64,000 nucleotides of DNA from Yponomeuta sedellus. Lineage: Eukaryota; Arthropoda; Insecta; Lepidoptera; Yponomeutidae. Both the position numbers and the translations under genes were made by a program. Under the pieces are notes generated by a model. It was not told the origin of the DNA. It searched no databases and was given only the letters and a program-made list of their open reading frames with translations. Each line of letters opens with the position of its first letter. Within the stretch, counting starts at the first letter, position 1. This document shows, in pieces, positions 21,353-31,311 of the stretch. The DNA is taken from NCBI GenBank assembly GCA_934045075.1, contig OW203734.1:11419516-11483515 (forward strand). Reading direction: 5' to 3'.

Positions 21353-21700
21353 AGAGACGCTCGTGGCCTAGGCGAACCGTGATTGGAATCAATCACTTGG
21401 TTAAGTAACAGGCGCGATCAGGTACAAGATGGGTGAGCGTCCCGTGACTACCGCAAGTGGCATTTTTCCGAGCGCTTCCGTGCTTCGCAAGGCACGTTAA
21501 GACGTTGGTGCCGGCTGTCATATAATGGCAGTCATTAAGCCATGTCGGTGGCTTGATAACTTCTGACAGTAAGGCCCGCCACTCTGTTACAATCCTCCAC
21601 CAACCCGGACTTGGCCCCCGCGGTGGAGTATGGCCTAACCTTTCTGCGATGCAGGAAGAGACCCGTGCCCCAGCAGTGGGGACATACAAGAGTTGACAAC
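21353..21700 (-). repeat. B repeat, near full length
   Basis: Runs from GACGCTCGTGGCCTAGGCGA through ATTGGAATCAATCACTTGG, CGTCCCGTGACTACCGC, GAGCGCTTCCGTGCTTCGCA, GCCATGTCGGTGGCTTGATA, CTTGGCCCCCGCGGTGGAGT and GCCCCAGCAGTGGGGACATA. The open frame of 172 codons here is incidental. Hairpins: CGTGC/GCACG around TTCG and the CTTTCTGCGATGCAGGAAG stem. Confidence 0.7.
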
Positions 21701-21743
21701 GAAAAACATAGAGGTAAATAAAGTGTGGCTGGTCAGTGGTTGA

Positions 21744-21806
21744 ACTTACACTCTCCAACCAACCATTTGTAATGATTTGGTTGTGCAATAAAGTATTCTC
21801 TATTTC
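21744..21806 (+). repeat. non-LTR 3' end
   Basis: GGTTGTGCAATAAAGTATTC then TCTATTTCC resembles 41295-41332 and the AATAAAGAATATTC tails. No body is attached. Confidence 0.4.
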
Positions 21807-21904
21807 CAGAGTCACCAAAAATGAGATCAAGTATATTAGTAGATAAATTGAGAACACTAAATTGCACACAATAACGAAAATCACACAACAATTTTGTAAC
21901 AATT

Positions 21905-22225
21905 TGTGCACTACACTATTTTTATTTTTAATGCACTAACCCGTGCTAAGGAACAAATTTAAAAACCTATTTAGAGGCTAAAAATTTTACCCATGCCGGG
22001 ATTCGAACCCGCAACCTCTGGCTATCCGTACCAGCGCTCTACCAATTGAGCCAATGGGCGACTCACGGCATCAGTGAAATTTCGAACCTCTTTACAATAT
22101 TCTCTGTATTACGTACAGGCAGCGACATCTGACTTAAGCAAATTGCATTACTTACAGCCCCGACCACCTACTTTGCAGTTAGGTTTTAACATCGGAACGA
22201 TATCACTGTACCCACATGATTACAC
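21905..22225 (-). mobile_element. SINE S subfamily 1, long copy
   Basis: On the minus strand it has a head (CGATATCGTTCCGATG, CTTAAGTCAGATGTCGCTGC, CGTAATACAGAGAATATTG), a tRNA-like core (GCCCATTGGCTCAATTGGTA, GAGCGCTGGTACGG, GGTTCGAATCCCGG) and a tail ending TTAGTGCATTAAAAATAAAA. A- and B-box-like sequences are present. The anticodon-stem loop reads ACGGATA, with C where tRNAs have an invariant U, so it is not a working tRNA. A second minus-strand tail lies immediately to its right at 22226. Confidence 0.8.
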
Positions 22226-22450
22226 TATTTTTATTTTTAATGCACTAACCCGTGCTAAGGAACAAATTTAAAAACCTATTTAGAGGCTAAAAATAAAGAG
22301 GTTGTAAAGAGGTTCGAAATTTCACTGATGCCGTGAGTCGCCCATTGGCTCAATTGGTAGAGCGCTGGTACGGATAGCCAGAGGTTGCGGGTTCGAATCC
22401 CGGCATGGGTGAAATTTTTAGCCTCTAAATAGGTTTTTAAATTTGTGCAC
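22226..22450. mobile_element. SINE S foldback: minus tail joined to plus copy
   Basis: 22226-22290 is a SINE S tail on the minus strand (TTTTTAATGCACTAACCCGT, CTATTTAGAGGCTAAAAAT). 22296-22445 is a plus-strand head, tRNA core and body, TTTAGCCTCTAAATAGGTTT, with no A-rich terminus. The two orientations meet at AAATAAAGAGGTTG. From 22305 to 22440 it is identical, as far as I can read, to 39912-40048. Confidence 0.75.
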
Positions 22451-23344
22451 TGATAATTTTTGTATATATGTTTTGAGAAAGGTGTTACGCCTCTTGCAGC
22501 TCTTGGAGACGATCGCAAGGGCATAATCTACTTTTTCCACTACAACATATGCGAAAGAGGGGCCAAGTTTGAAACAGATTATCTGCAGCCGATCTTCAGG
22601 CACTAAGAATTACGGTCGAAATGAAAGACAAGTTCTGTCGATCGCTTGCAAGAAAGTGTTATTCTCTTCAATTGTTGCAGAAGCAAGTCTTTGGGTATTT
22701 TACTGGTTTTACAGGGCTAAAAATACTATGATATTATGGAAAATCGCAGGCACGTCAAATAATACAATATTTACTATCTTCGTACTTATCGTACTCACAC
22801 TTATCGGTAGAACCATTAGGATTTCTCCTAGTAAGTGTTTAGAGTTTACCTGTTTTATGTACGTCTTCAAACTAATTACTTGTGATAAGTACATGTTTGA
22901 GATATGTACCAAAACTTGTGCAAAAAACTGTTTTTTCTATTTTAAATAGTTCAAGTAAGACATAAATAAACTTAATAAAAGCAATGTAACTTAGATTCTG
23001 CCTCCACGATAGTGTGCTTCAACATGATTGTTTAAAAAAGTCCAACTGAAGGAATATTCTCCTAGATTCCAGCCCTCGAAAAACTGTTTACAGTCAACTT
23101 GCCGTATACAATTTCACGTCTCAATTTACCATTAATTTATTGACTTCAATAGACCCCGCTTAGGTTGCGCAAATTGTTTACCAAGATAAATTCCATTAAA
23201 AGGAGGCAGGATGGAAAACGGACCGTACAATCTAGGAAAATCGGGGCATACCATTAAAATGTGTGTATTTTGAAGTATTATTTCTACTTACTAGGCTTTT
23301 TATCGGAAAACTGGGAGCCAAATCTCACTTCATCGCGATTAGAC
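22451..23344. other. unassigned interval
   Basis: A 126-codon plus-strand frame (22569-22949) has a hydrophobic middle (FTIFVLIVLTLIG) but no family resemblance and a shadow frame opposite; I do not call it a gene. Otherwise nothing. Confidence 0.4.
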
Positions 23345-23812
23345 ACGTTTAATATATGTATGGTAGCGAGACTTGGGTGTGGCAAAAGAAGCAAGAAAGT
23401 AGAATTAATGCAGTAGAAATGAGGTCCTTGAGAAGTATTATGTAGAGTTACTTTGAATGACAGGATACGCAATAGTCTGATTAGAGAACGTTGTAAACTG
23501 AAAGAGGATGTAGTGACTAGAATTGAGAAAGGAATGTTGCGTTGGTTTGGACATGAGGAAAGAATGAAGGAAGAAAGATTGACGAAACAAATATATATTG
23601 CGAATGTGAGTGGAAGGGCTGGTAAGGGACGTCCCAGACGGACTTACATCGACCAAATAGGGGATGTATTAGCAAAAGGAAAGATAAAAAGTACCCGGAA
23701 CCGGCGTGCATGCATGCAACGACTTATGAACGTTGATGAAGCGAAGGTGATCTGTCAGGATCGTGGCAAGTGGCAGTCCCTGGTCTCTGCCTACCCCTCT
23801 GGGATATAGGCG
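23345..23812 (+). pseudogene. element E reverse-transcriptase C-terminus
   Basis: Broken coding starts with MYG-like YVWQKK...RINAVEMRSLRSIM, is cut by stops near 23440-23460, then reads openly as DRIRNSLIRERCKLKEDVVTRIEKGMLRWFGHEERM, a GRAGKGRPRRTYIDQIG block, and a C-terminus ARMQRLMN-like, VICQDRGKWQSLVSAYPSGI, stop at 23807-23809. This RWFGHxERM...GRPRRTYxDQI...YPSG organisation is a familiar lepidopteran endonuclease/reverse-transcriptase C-terminus. Catalytic RT is missing. Relics of the same end are at 28275, 54395, 54820, 57955, 61955, 63410 and 13538. A GTGAGGTTATGT 3' end follows. Confidence 0.75.
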
Positions 23813-24287
23813 TGAGGTTATGTATGTACCTAATTACCTTTTCCCAGCTAAAGATATAGCTAAAGATATAAAAGATTATATTAAACGTACCTCAATGTTG
23901 CCTAAAATGAGTGAATTTTGCATCTAACCGTGACCACGGAGAAAGTAACACCGACCGATGGTAGACCCGAACACCGTAACTAGCAAACTATAATCCTGAT
24001 CAATCTAGTTTGCCCGGTCGCTCCAGTTAGGATAAAGCTGCGAAGTCCGTATCGAATTTTGGAGGGTTGCCAAGGTGTTGCTTTTGAAGCAAGCACCGAG
24101 AAGATAGAGCGTGTTGCAAAACGCCTGTTCTGTCTTCGTTAGACTTGGAAATTCAAGACGCACAAAACTCAGTAAAAGTTGATATTTTTCCTGATATTTC
24201 GTAGTTGGTTGTTTGTGTTCATGATATGAATAGACCCTGTGGGTTTTATTAAATATTTTTGCAACCCTCTGTATTATATTAGGTTAA

Positions 24288-24410
24288 GGCCGGGTTTCTG
24301 AATGGAGTAGTTCACTAACTAAATACTTAAGTAACGTTCTGTCTCGCTCTTCTCTGAGAAATTCTAAGAGACAGCACTACAGTTAACTATTTACTTAAAA
24401 CGTGATGAAC
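24288..24410. repeat. M-family MITE, degenerate
   Basis: GGCCGGGTTTCTGAATGG, CTAAATACTTAAGTAACGTT, CTGTCTCGCTC, GAGAAATTCTAAGAGACAGC, ACTACAGTTAACTATTTACT follow the M consensus; the right terminus is lost. Confidence 0.6.
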
Positions 24411-24447
24411 GTATACAACAACAATTGACAAAAACCAGTCAAAACCG

Positions 24448-24720
24448 ATGCTGTGTGGTGTCGGTCTAGAGAAGAGCACCAACCCATATTCTTCCCGCGG
24501 GTGTCGTAAAAGGCGACTAAGGGACACTAACCAGGGGGTGGGCAGCAGCGCCCCCTACAGTACAATTCCACAAAACTGCGATCCCCAACCCGCATGCCCA
24601 GCGTGGAGATTATGGGCATTACCCCCCAATGATGGCACAACCTTGCGCTATGGCGCTAATTAGGGGAGGACTGTGTCCAGCAGTGGACTGATATGACCTG
24701 GAGAAGAAGAAGAATCAAAA
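24448..24720 (+). mobile_element. RTE-tailed SINE-like element
   Basis: Starts with TGTGTGGTGTCGGTCTAGAG, CCCGCGGGTGTCGTAAAAGG, CAGGGGGTGGGCAGCAGCGC, then TGCGATCCCCAACCCGC and ends GCGCTATGGCGCTAATTAGG, GTGTCCAGCAGTGGACTGAT, with a GAAGAAGAAGAA tail. The last 65 bp equals the RTE 3' coding end plus its (GAA)n terminus, but the upstream 200 bp is not RTE. This is the arrangement of a SINE that borrows a LINE 3' end. Confidence 0.7.
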
Positions 24721-24879
24721 CCAATTGAGATTTTTGGGGGTTAACTTTGGGGTGCAAAATAAACTTTTCTTGTCAAATGTATCACGCGACGTCTTAAAAT
24801 TACGGAGTCGTTAAGAAAAAAAAAAAAATTTAAACCATATTATTTAAAAAACCTGTTTTGTGTAGATGTACAGATTATT

Positions 24880-25075
24880 TTGGCAAGCGTTACATTAACC
24901 CTCCATGTGGCGCCATGCCAGACACATTTACATACAAGCATATACATTGCTTCTGGCCCCACACTAGGATACGCTGTGTCGTGGGAATCACGAACAACGA
25001 CATCACAAACATGTAAACATCCAAGACCTGGGGTTTTTTTTTGTTCCCAGCCGGGGTATATCTATATCGGTACAT
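24880..25075 (-). mobile_element. SINE D body and tail
   Basis: Minus strand: CCGGCTGGGAACAAAAAAAA, CCCCAGGTCTTGGATG, TTTACATGTTTGTGATGTCG, CACAGCGTATCCTAGTGTGG and GGGCCAGAAGCAATGTATAT. The same body follows the tRNA head at 46038. The head is truncated at CCGG. The 143-codon frame over it is incidental. Confidence 0.65.
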
Positions 25076-25325
25076 ATCTTCATAGAATAGTTATTTTCCC
25101 GCTGCGGAATAAAGCCACTGAAAAGGGTGGATTATACTCAATATTTAGAGGCGCAAAGAAATTCTCAATTCAGAAACCGGTGGTTAACCTTCTGTTCGAT
25201 GCATGCGTTGCAACTTCTTGTATTACAACTCGCAATAAATCTCGCATGTCGCTGGCTGTCTGGACAGAGGTACGACGCATCTTTGCAGTGACATGTTACA
25301 ATTTCTTGTAAAGAAGTCGTCGTCG

Positions 25326-25605
25326 TCAGGCTATACTAGTCCACTGCTGGACATAGCCCTCCCCTAAAGAGCGCCACGCTATCATAGGGGGTAATGCCCA
25401 TAATCCCCACGCTAGGCATGCGGGTTGGGGATCGCAGTTCGATGGAATTGTACTACAGGGGGCGCTGCTGCCCTCCCCAGTGGGTACCAGAAACAGCGAC
25501 AATACAAACATGTAAACATCCAATACCTGGGGTGTTTTTTTTCCCCCAGCCGGGGAGCGAACCCGAATGCGCTATCGCTGCGCCACAGAGGTCGTCAATA
25601 TTGCG
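25326..25605 (-). mobile_element. composite SINE: tRNA head, SINE D body, RTE 3' tail
   Basis: Minus strand order: tRNA-like head (CTCTGTGGCGCAGCGATAGC, GGGTTCGCTCCCCGGCTG), ACCCCAGGTATTGGATG and TTTACATGTTTG of SINE D, then GGGCAGCAGCGCCCCCTGTA, TGCGATCCCCAACCCGC, and finally GGGGAGGGCTATGTCCAGCA, GTGGACTAGTATAGCC. It links all three modules in one unit and so shows how the pieces at 24448 and 24880 belong together. Pol III boxes A and B are recognisable. Confidence 0.7.
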
Positions 25606-25949
25606 ACTAACAATACAGCATGTTTGACAAAAAGAGAAATATTGGGTTACAAATAATGAATTTACAGCTGACAGCTTTTTAATATTCACTGAACGTCATT
25701 TCCGCGCGAGGCGATATGAAATAATGCCAAACGCAAAGATTCAAGTTTAATTCAAATTTGACAGCGAAAGTTACCAAAAAGCCTCTCTGCATACCATTTA
25801 TGCTCACTGAATAAACAATAATAGTACCTACTGGTACGTAGATAGGTACTCTTTCCCGAGTAGATACTCGGTAATCTTTCCTATAGTTAATTAGACTTGA
25901 GATTTTCCCACTTTGTCTTATGGTTGGGCCATTGTACGTAGAATCTTTC
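25606..25949. other. unassigned interval
   Basis: No feature recognised. Confidence 0.35.
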
Positions 25950-26075
25950 CGTTACAGGGTTGCCTGGAAGAAATTGCTATCAGCAATAAGGCCACCAATG
26001 GTACCTCCTCTTTTGTAACTGTGGTCTCTGTAATTATTTCCTGGTGTGTAGAATAAAGAATGTTCTTTTATTATC
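25950..26075 (+). repeat. non-LTR 3' UTR with intact stem-loop
   Basis: TTGCCTGGAAGAAATTGCT, loop ATC, AGCAATAAGGCCACC, then TGTAGAATAAAGAATGTTCT. The stem ATTGCT/AGCAAT pairs perfectly. Same module as 59215-59365. Confidence 0.65.
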
Positions 26076-26134
26076 TTACCCTAATAAGCTTACATAAAGA
26101 CAGTTAAGTTTTAAGACGCAGGGGGGTGTTACTA

Positions 26135-26460
26135 GCGTCACCAATGGAATAAAAATCATAACTTGTTTTATAATAGTTTTTTTTTTCAAAAAGTAAACAT
26201 GAAAATTGATTGAAGAAAATTGACATCTTTGCCCAGCGTGGGGATTATGGGCATTATCCCCTATGATAGCACAACGTGTCGCTCTTTAGGGAAGGGCTAT
26301 GTCCAGCAGTGGACTAGTATAGCCTGACGACGAAGTGACAACTATTTTTGGAAAATACAGCTTACAACGTAGTGTGAACATCCTAGGACTTTAATCGATT
26401 TCCGCAAAAATGGCAAAATTTGGCTGAAATCGATTAAAGTCCTAGGTTGTTGACCCTTGA
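26135..26460. repeat. Q-family element with inserted RTE-SINE tail and hairpin
   Basis: 26140-26210 (ACTAGCGTCACCAATGG, TCATAACTTGTTTTATAATA, TTTTCAAAAAGTAAACATG) is a Q end. 26229-26335 is the RTE-tailed SINE 3' part (GCCCAGCGTGGGGATTATGG, GGCTATGTCCAGCAGTGGAC). 26382-26446 is a hairpin with 21-bp perfect arms, CCTAGGACTTTAATCGATTT C and its inverse. A matching opposite Q end lies at 27385-27450, so the whole 26135-27450 may be one Q element loaded with insertions; this is inference. Confidence 0.6.
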
Positions 26461-26462
26461 TT

Positions 26463-26725
26463 CTACAGTCTATTTATTCTTACTTGTCCAATTTAGTAAA
26501 CGAGATTCTACCCTTAAACTATGACTTTTTAGTCCAAAACTGCCATATTTCCATAAATGAAGTAACCTGGAACACTCTTTTAGATAACACGCTGCCAATT
26601 TTATAAACATAGTTCATGATAGTTCATGAATTTGCGAGAAAATGTCTAGTTTAGGCATCTAATCTCAATTTTAAGGTTAGAATCTTGTTTACTAAATTGG
26701 ACAAGTAAGAATAAATAGACTGTAG
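26463..26725. mobile_element. MITE with 56-bp terminal inverted repeats
   Basis: Left end CTACAGTCTATTTATTCTTA onward (56 bp) matches the inverse of the right end with about three mismatches. Total 263 bp, non-coding. It directly abuts the preceding Q segment. Confidence 0.8.
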
Positions 26726-26749
26726 ACCGTATGTTTAAAAAATTGTTTT

Positions 26750-26890
26750 CATAGTGATAGATAGCTAGATAGATAGAGAACACTTAATTGTACAAAAAAA
26801 TGGAAATTACACAGATATTTCTTAACCTAAGAGTACAGACGGCGGCCTTATCACTAAGAGTGATCTCTTCACAACCAAGAAAAGGAAGTA
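26750..26890 (-). repeat. non-LTR 3' UTR with (GATA)n end
   Basis: Plus strand: ATAGATAGCTAGATAGATAG then AACACTTAATTGTAC and GGCGGCCTTATCACTAAGAG, TGATCTCTTCACAACC. On the minus strand the stem is ATCACT, loop CTT, AGTGAT. Same module as 22-165. Confidence 0.65.
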
Positions 26891-26944
26891 GATGTACAAA
26901 AACATAGAAAATGATAATTTCAGAGGTACGTATATAAACTAACT

Positions 26945-27345
26945 CTTTCTACTCATACTGCCCGTTGATGAACTATATGCGAAAATCGATTGGGGCTCTC
27001 CGCGTGCAATACAACAATGCACTCCGGGCGTTGTTGCGGCTGCCCCGCTATTGCAGCGCATCGGGCATGTTCGCTGACGCGCGCACTGACGACTTTTACG
27101 CGAAAATGCGCAAGCAAGGCGCGTCACTCGTGCGCAGGGTGCGGGCCAGTCAACACCATCCTGGCTATGCTCGCCGATAAGGTAGATTGTGCCTACATAA
27201 ACCATTGTTGCCGTATTCAAGTGGCAAGCAATGACAGTGCCCTATAGTTATGGTAAAAAGAACAATATGTACTAACACTAGAATAAGATTACTAACAAAT
27301 CTATATGAATTTTTTTATATTTGAAATAAATGAATTGAATTGAAT
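26945..27345 (+). pseudogene. non-LTR RT C-terminus (YNNALRALLRLPR)
   Basis: Frame from 26965: MRKSIGALRVQYNNALRALL, RLPRYCSASGMFADARTDDF, YAKMRKQGASLVRRVRASQH. After a one-frame shift near 27150 it continues as LAMLADKVDCAYINHCC and stops at 27245. The LRVxYNNAxRxLLxLPR...SASGMFA...DFY block is a recurrent insect non-LTR polymerase C-terminus. A 3' UTR with AATAAATGAATTGAATTGAA follows to 27345. 5' truncated and frameshifted. Confidence 0.7.
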
Positions 27346-27384
27346 AAATATATGCCTAAATAACAGTGGTTAAGATTTTTGTGT

Positions 27385-27500
27385 TATCTTTGTGAAAAAA
27401 AACGTATTATAAAACAAGTTACGATTTTTATTCCATTGGTGGCGTTAGTTGCCAACCCCCAGCGCCTTTAGTTTAAATCGCCCAGTCTAGCGAGAGTACT
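27385..27500. repeat. Q-family end
   Basis: GAAAAAAAACGTATTATAAA, ACAAGTTACGATTTTTATTC, CATTGGTGGCGTTAGTTGCC and CAGCGCCTTTAGTTTAAATC match 8180-8260. It mirrors 26140-26210. Confidence 0.55.
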
Positions 27501-27875
27501 GTGTTCTTTGTTCACTAATTTTGTCAACTTTGTAAATGTTAGTCGGGTTGTTTCATTATTCCATCTCTACTCTGTACACAGTTAGTTACGTGAACACCCG
27601 CTACGGCTACCAACGCTAAAATGGCGGAAATGAAATTGCATCATTAAGATGAAGTCTAAAGCTCTAGTACAGTGGGCTACACCATAAAGGTTTGCCAAGG
27701 ATCTTCTATGAGTTTTGCAAATTTTAGAACATATTTAAAGAAAAAGTAAAAGTCTATCATGCATTTATCCATCCAGCTTTGTTGGTCATTCCTACAGGTT
27801 TAAACACACCAACGCGGTAGCGGTCCATACATACATTATTTACTAGAAAAGTATTAGTATGGACGTATCTATGGA
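27501..27875. other. unassigned interval
   Basis: No feature recognised. Confidence 0.35.
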
Positions 27876-28200
27876 AATACTCGTGGCCTAGTCAAAGGTC
27901 TGGTGTGTGACCGTTCCGTGACTACCGCTAGTGGTTGGCATTTTTTCCGAGCGCTTCCGTGCTTCGCAAGGCACGTTAAGCCATTGGCGCCGGCTGTCAT
28001 AGAATGACAGTCGCTAAGCCATGTCAGAGCCCGAAATGGCGGCTTGATAACTTCTGACAGTAAGGCCCGCCCCTGTCTTACAATCGTCTACCAACCCGGA
28101 CTTGGCTCCCGAAGTGAAGTATGGCCTAACCTTCCTGCGATGCAGGAAGGGACCCGTACCCCAACAGTGGGGGCATACAAAGGTTGATATCGATCTATGG
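27876..28200 (-). repeat. B repeat, near full length
   Basis: ACTCGTGGCCTAGTC, CGTTCCGTGACTACCGCTAG, GAGCGCTTCCGTGCTTCGCA, GCCATGTCAGAGCCCGAAAT, GGCTTGATAACTTCTGACAG, then hairpin CCTTCCTGCGATGCAGGAAG and CCCCAACAGTGGGGGCATAC. Flanked on both sides by related CACCAACGCGGT(A/G)GCGGT... segments (27807 and 28230). Confidence 0.65.
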
Positions 28201-28274
28201 ACCGCACTAATGCCTAAAGGGTGAGACACACCAACGCGGTGGCGGTTCATACATACGTAATTTACTAGATAAGT

Positions 28275-28432
28275 ATTTATAAAAACGAAGATAAAAAGTA
28301 CCCGGAACCGTCGTGCGTGCATGCAACGACTTATGAGCGTTGATGAAGCGAAGGTGATCTGTCAGGACCGTGGCAAGTGGCAGTCCCTGGTCTCGTCCTA
28401 CCCCTCTGGGATACAGGCGTGAGGTTATGTGT
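28275..28432 (+). pseudogene. element E C-terminal fragment
   Basis: AAAAAGTACCCGGAACCGTC, GTGCATGCAACGACTTATGA, GTTGATGAAGCGAAGGTGAT, CTGTCAGGACCGTGG and TACCCCTCTGGGATACAGGC encode STRNRRACMQRLMS, VDEAKVICQDRGKW and YPSGIQA-stop. Nearly identical to 23690-23815, so relatively recent. 5' truncated. Confidence 0.7.
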
Positions 28433-28724
28433 ATAAGCATTTATTTTGATGTATGTGTAGACCGCCACCACCAGCCCTACCATGACCGCTTTGTGTTTTT
28501 TATTCTGTTTACATAATAGAGCTTGCAAAAGGAGAAAGCGTTGAAGTCGCGAATGATGCTCACATTGGTATGGAAAAGCCGACATTTGTTTTCGCGAGGG
28601 ATAATTTTTATGAGCGAAGTTCTTGCTATAACCCGGTTTTGATTCCATCACTAGAGTGTTTCAGTGGAATCGATTTGTTATAGATAAGCCCGAAATACTA
28701 TAGACCCTGACACCGCAGTCATAC

Positions 28725-28835
28725 TTTCCAATTTTTAACAATGCCCCAGACAATGCAGCGTCCAAATGGTCCTTTCACCCATTTAGTGTGAGTAAAGGTG
28801 CTACTGGACACTGTATAAATTAGGCGTGATCGTTG
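28725..28835. repeat. dispersed repeat shared with 61360
   Basis: CAATGCAGCGTCCAAATGGT, TAGTGTGAGTAAAGGTGCTA, CTGGACACTGTATAAAT occurs at 61415-61490 in the same order. Class unknown. Confidence 0.5.
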
Positions 28836-29624
28836 CTAAGACGAACCGTTTTATAAGACCGTTTTGTGTTCCGCGACGATAGGACCGTTTTACGTTTCAT
28901 TCTAAAGCAGAGCCAGCGACTCTAAAGCAGTGCCAGCGTTTGTTCGTCGCGAGACCAGTCCTTAGATTGTTTAACGCGGATATGTCCTTTAGTGCTATAT
29001 TAATAGAGTCTAGAACGTAATGAGATCATTGCGACGTCGTCGTCGGCTCCTTGCTCGTTCCGTTAGTTTTGGTCTGTGATACAATAAAGTAATCTTTATG
29101 TCTATGAGTATACAGTTGAATATCGTGTAAAACAACTTATTTTTTCCGATGTTTCGTGATTTCGTCTCGTTCGTACTCGTTTGACCGTCCTCTGCGCCTT
29201 GCTCGTTCGCATACAATGAAAACAGTTGCGAACGACGACCGTTTCGAGGACCTGTTTTCGTTCCAGAAAAAACGGTTGCGTTTCGTCGTCGAAAAATCGG
29301 ACAACGACCCACTCCTAGTATAAATCATCTCCTTATGTACATGAAAAGCCCAAAGCTGTATAATGCTAGGTTCCTTTGTTGGTTCAGTATGTAAATAATA
29401 GCAACAGAGTAACACAAACATTTTACTGCACGTGTTAATGTCTACGTGATGATCGCACTGTCGGTTAAACCAAACAGGATATTTGCAATGAAAAGGTCGG
29501 TACCATTCCGGTTATATTGTATAAATGAGTCAGAAGGCAAGTTGTTTTGAACAGAATCTATTTTGAAGGAAGTTGATGTACAAAATAATACCTAGTCAAC
29601 AATTTTAGTCCTCTCTACATGACT
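28836..29624. other. CG-rich-dinucleotide interval, unassigned
   Basis: Repeated CGTTTT, CGTCGTCG and TGCTCGTTC words (CCTTGCTCGTTC at about 29050 and 29197) and two overlapping minus-strand frames of 94-100 codons rich in R and S. The frames look compositional. 29320-29360 TATAAATCATCTCCTTATGT resembles 61477-61500. Confidence 0.4.
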
Positions 29625-29940
29625 CGATATCAACCCCTGTATGTCCCCACTTCTGGGGCACGGATCTCTTCCTACGTCGCAGGAAGGTTAGTAGAGGATT
29701 GTTAGACAGTGGTGGGCCTTATTGTCAGAAGTTATCATGGCTTAACGACTGCCATTACATTACAGCCAATACCATTGCTAAACGTGTTTGGCGAAGCACG
29801 AAGCACTCGGAGAAAATGCGACTAGCGGTAGTCACGGAATATCACCAATCCAGCATCTGACCACGTCTGTTGTTGCTTAACTCAAGTGATTGATTCCAAT
29901 CACTCGGTTCGACTTCACCACGTTCAACTAGGGTTAACAT
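29625..29940 (+). repeat. B repeat, near full length
   Basis: Begins GATATCAACCCCTGTATGTC, CCACTTCTGGGGCACGGAT, hairpin CTTCCTACGTCGCAGGAAGG, then GCGAAGCACGAAGC, GACTAGCGGTAGTCACGGA and ends GATTCCAATCACTCGGTTCG. Plus orientation. Confidence 0.65.
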
Positions 29941-30229
29941 GACTACCGTACAATATCATCATAGGCCTTTGCGTTCGTAACGGATGATTTACGCTGTGCC
30001 TCAGGGTTGGACACTTTTTTAAACGACTAATAAGTCCGATTCGAGAGCGGGACTCTACTGGATGTAGGACACACAAATAAGAGTCCGGAGTCAGGTCGTT
30101 CCGAGTTTGGTGCCCTTTGACTCTTTCATCTGCCTAAGCAAAGCTCCATAAAATAGGGGCCACTACCTGTAGACTTATCTGACTATATCTAATATAGAAC
30201 AATCTCGGGTCACAGTAATATAGCAAAGC

Positions 30230-30400
30230 CACGTTTGGTGTAAGCTTTCAATTATTTTTTTATTTTAAGTAAGTCAGATTAATTGACCCCAATCTCGCCT
30301 GATGGTAAGCGAAGGCGAGGTCTACGATTTACGTGCTTACCTATTAAATGCCGGTTGTCTTTACTTTTAAAGACACCCAGGTTATATGTCTCCGGAAAGA
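30230..30400. repeat. dispersed lepidopteran-type repeat
   Basis: TCTCGCCTGATGGTAAGCGA, then TTAAAGACACCCAGGTTATA is a word order I recognise from common lepidopteran interspersed repeats (GCCTGATGGTAAG). Only one copy in the window, so this rests on memory rather than comparison. Confidence 0.35.
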
Positions 30401-30406
30401 CAGACT

Positions 30407-30663
30407 AATTAAAACTGTTTTAATACGTTTTCACTCGTTTATTATATTTTTACAATTTTCCGACGTTTCGGCATTTTTGCCGAAGGTAGTAAACTAACAG
30501 TTAATGCTTTCAAAAAGACGCCTATCACCTCATTCATCCGAGACCACGGCACCTGTAAAAGTGCTGAAACGTCGGAAAATTGTAAAAACATGATAAACGA
30601 GTGAAATCCGTATTAAAACAGTTTTAATTATGTCTAGTACTCGTGTTAACCTTAGAAAATACT
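30407..30663. mobile_element. foldback element, long form
   Basis: Arms of about 67 bp: AATTAAAACTGTTTTAATAC, TTTCACTCGTTTATTATATT, TTTACAATTTTCCGACGTTT and CGGCA against their inverse at 30562-30629. The loop contains GAGACCACGGCACCTGTAAA. A tail, TATGTCTAGTACTCGTG TTAACC, follows. A shorter relative is at 61738-61903. Confidence 0.75.
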
Positions 30664-31207
30664 ATAAAGACAGACTAGTTATCAAAACCTAGTTGTAAGT
30701 CTTATTTCTCTTTTATTTTTATCATATCTAATATATGCCCTGGCATTGTTTGTAAAAGTTATCTTAACATTTCACCTGTCATTCCCACAGCCAAACCAGG
30801 TGGAAAATCATCATAGAAACTCCGAAATGCAGTGATAATTTCATTACCAACAGAAGTTCAAAAGTTACCGCAAGGTCATAGCAAAACACGCTTAGCACAG
30901 AAATTTAACGCTTACTTCAAAGTTTTAAGGTTCAAAGTGTTCTAGTCCGTTTACTTAAGACCTAAAATAGGTTGAAGATGAAATCTAATTAGCATGCAAC
31001 ACAACCGCTGGAAAGTTCGAGAGGCCTTACTCTAGGATATCTCTAGACTATCTTGTACGTTATTCCCATTGTAAATATAATATAATTGATTAACTAAAAG
31101 AATACCGAAGACACGTTTGAAAATACAAAGTTTTAATTACATTGTTTTTATTTTCTTTTCTGCTTTTATTTTGAGATTGAACTCGCATTTTTATTCAAAT
31201 TTTATCT
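30664..31207. other. unassigned interval
   Basis: No feature recognised. Confidence 0.35.
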
Positions 31208-31308
31208 ACAGAACTAGCTGACTCCACAAAAGTTGTTTTGCTATATTAATTAGCCTACGACCTATTCTCAGATCAACCAAATAGTACAAAAACAATCATA
31301 AAAATCGA
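31208..31308. repeat. dispersed repeat (ACTAGCTGACTCC)
   Basis: Second copy of the segment at 21186-21300. In both places a B repeat follows within about 60 bp, which suggests that the two segments travel together. Confidence 0.5.
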
Positions 31309-31311
31309 TCG

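Noticed and set aside
21393..21911. 172-codon minus-strand frame
   Set aside because: It runs through a B repeat and the unrelated sequence beside it; other B copies break the frame.
22569..22949. 126-codon plus-strand frame with hydrophobic segment
   Set aside because: No recognisable family, AT-driven composition, an opposing frame, and no splice or promoter evidence.
24880..25311. 143-codon plus-strand frame
   Set aside because: First half is the antisense of SINE D; not coding in other copies.
29010..29421. Overlapping 94- and 100-codon minus-strand frames
   Set aside because: R/S-rich by CG-word composition, two frames open at once, no motif.
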